A DNA stretch of 64,000 bases, taken from Mastacembelus armatus (Eukaryota > Chordata > Actinopteri > Synbranchiformes > Mastacembelidae). Position 1 is the stretch's first letter; each line of letters opens with the position of its first letter. The notes beneath the pieces were generated by a model that was not told the DNA's origin, did not search any database, and saw only the letters and a program-made list of their open reading frames with translations. Below are positions 63,690 to 64,000 of the stretch, piece by piece. Both the position numbers and the translations under genes were made by a program. The stretch covers positions 20,393,665 to 20,457,664 of the forward strand of contig NC_046649.1 of assembly GCF_900324485.2 (NCBI RefSeq). Direction: 5' to 3'.

Positions 63690-64000
63690 AAAAATAACAT
63701 CAACAGGAAGTTTAAAACAAAAATACAAAGCACTAATGTTTTATATTATGCTGTTCTGCTGAGTCCTCACTCTGCTGCTAAACAATATTCCAATACACTT
63801 TGTAGTTATATATGAACTTTAATGAGAACAGAGGTGATGTAGAATAATAACGCTAATGACAGAGACTGTGCTCTTGTTCTTTTTCTGGCACAACGTTTCC
63901 GGTAAGAGGAAGATAAAAGCTGTCGCATCTTTCATCACATGTAATGACCTGCTGACTGTGGTCATGGATCTTATATGTCTCTGTGCTGTTCTCTTGGTTT

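Noticed and set aside
63618-63815. 65-codon frame MVCAGRMISGSM...
   Set aside because: Not listed as a gene: only a roughly 20-residue part is shared with the inverted copy, the ATG is not conserved there and no family is recognised. It is reported as a repeat block instead.
1-64000. CRISPR arrays, operons, phage-type features
   Set aside because: The window is vertebrate nuclear DNA; the tandem repeats seen are microsatellites and minisatellites without spacer structure.

Overview
The window looks like a teleost fish (probably percomorph) chromosome segment. It has spliced vertebrate genes with short introns, teleost-type dispersed repeats, CA/GT/TA microsatellites and small DNA-transposon derivatives. 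No retrovirus-like element or RNA gene was recognised.

Layout. (1) Positions 1-2202, plus strand: the last two coding exons of a long acidic protein, best read as a Rho GTPase-activating protein of the ARHGAP30/31 group. (2) Positions 3556-18794, plus strand: three tandem fish-type C2H2 zinc-finger genes. All share a short N-terminal coiled-coil exon ending in phase 1. The middle gene carries three successive finger-bearing exons, all with compatible phase-1 borders, so it could make several finger arrays from one promoter. (3) Positions 22347-26616, minus strand: a complete six-exon purine nucleoside phosphorylase (290 aa) with all recognisable active-site residues and a probable GC-AG intron. 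(4) Positions 26.9-34.5 kb: gene-poor, with foldback and tandem repeats. (5) Positions 34.6-43.1 kb, plus strand: an inwardly rectifying potassium channel of the Kir4.1 (KCNJ10) type, with five coding exons and a likely non-coding 5' exon. (6) Positions 45.7-60.9 kb: three SLAM/CD2-family immune receptor genes, two on plus and one on minus. The last two share an inverted, almost identical two-Ig-domain block. Two receptors end in ITSM/ITIM-type tyrosine motifs. The third has a very short tail and a lysine near or in its membrane segment. (7) Positions 61-64 kb: inverted and direct repeats shared with the receptor region, plus one doubtful first exon.

The combination of ARHGAP30-like, KCNJ10 and SLAM-family genes resembles human 1q23, which supports the identifications. 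The most interesting items are the cassette-exon zinc-finger gene and the SLAM pair. In that pair the shared 74-bp intron is identical, yet nine of ten nucleotide differences in the V exon change the protein. All exon models were built by eye from splice consensus and reading-frame continuity. Each adds up to a whole number of codons, but none is backed by transcripts.
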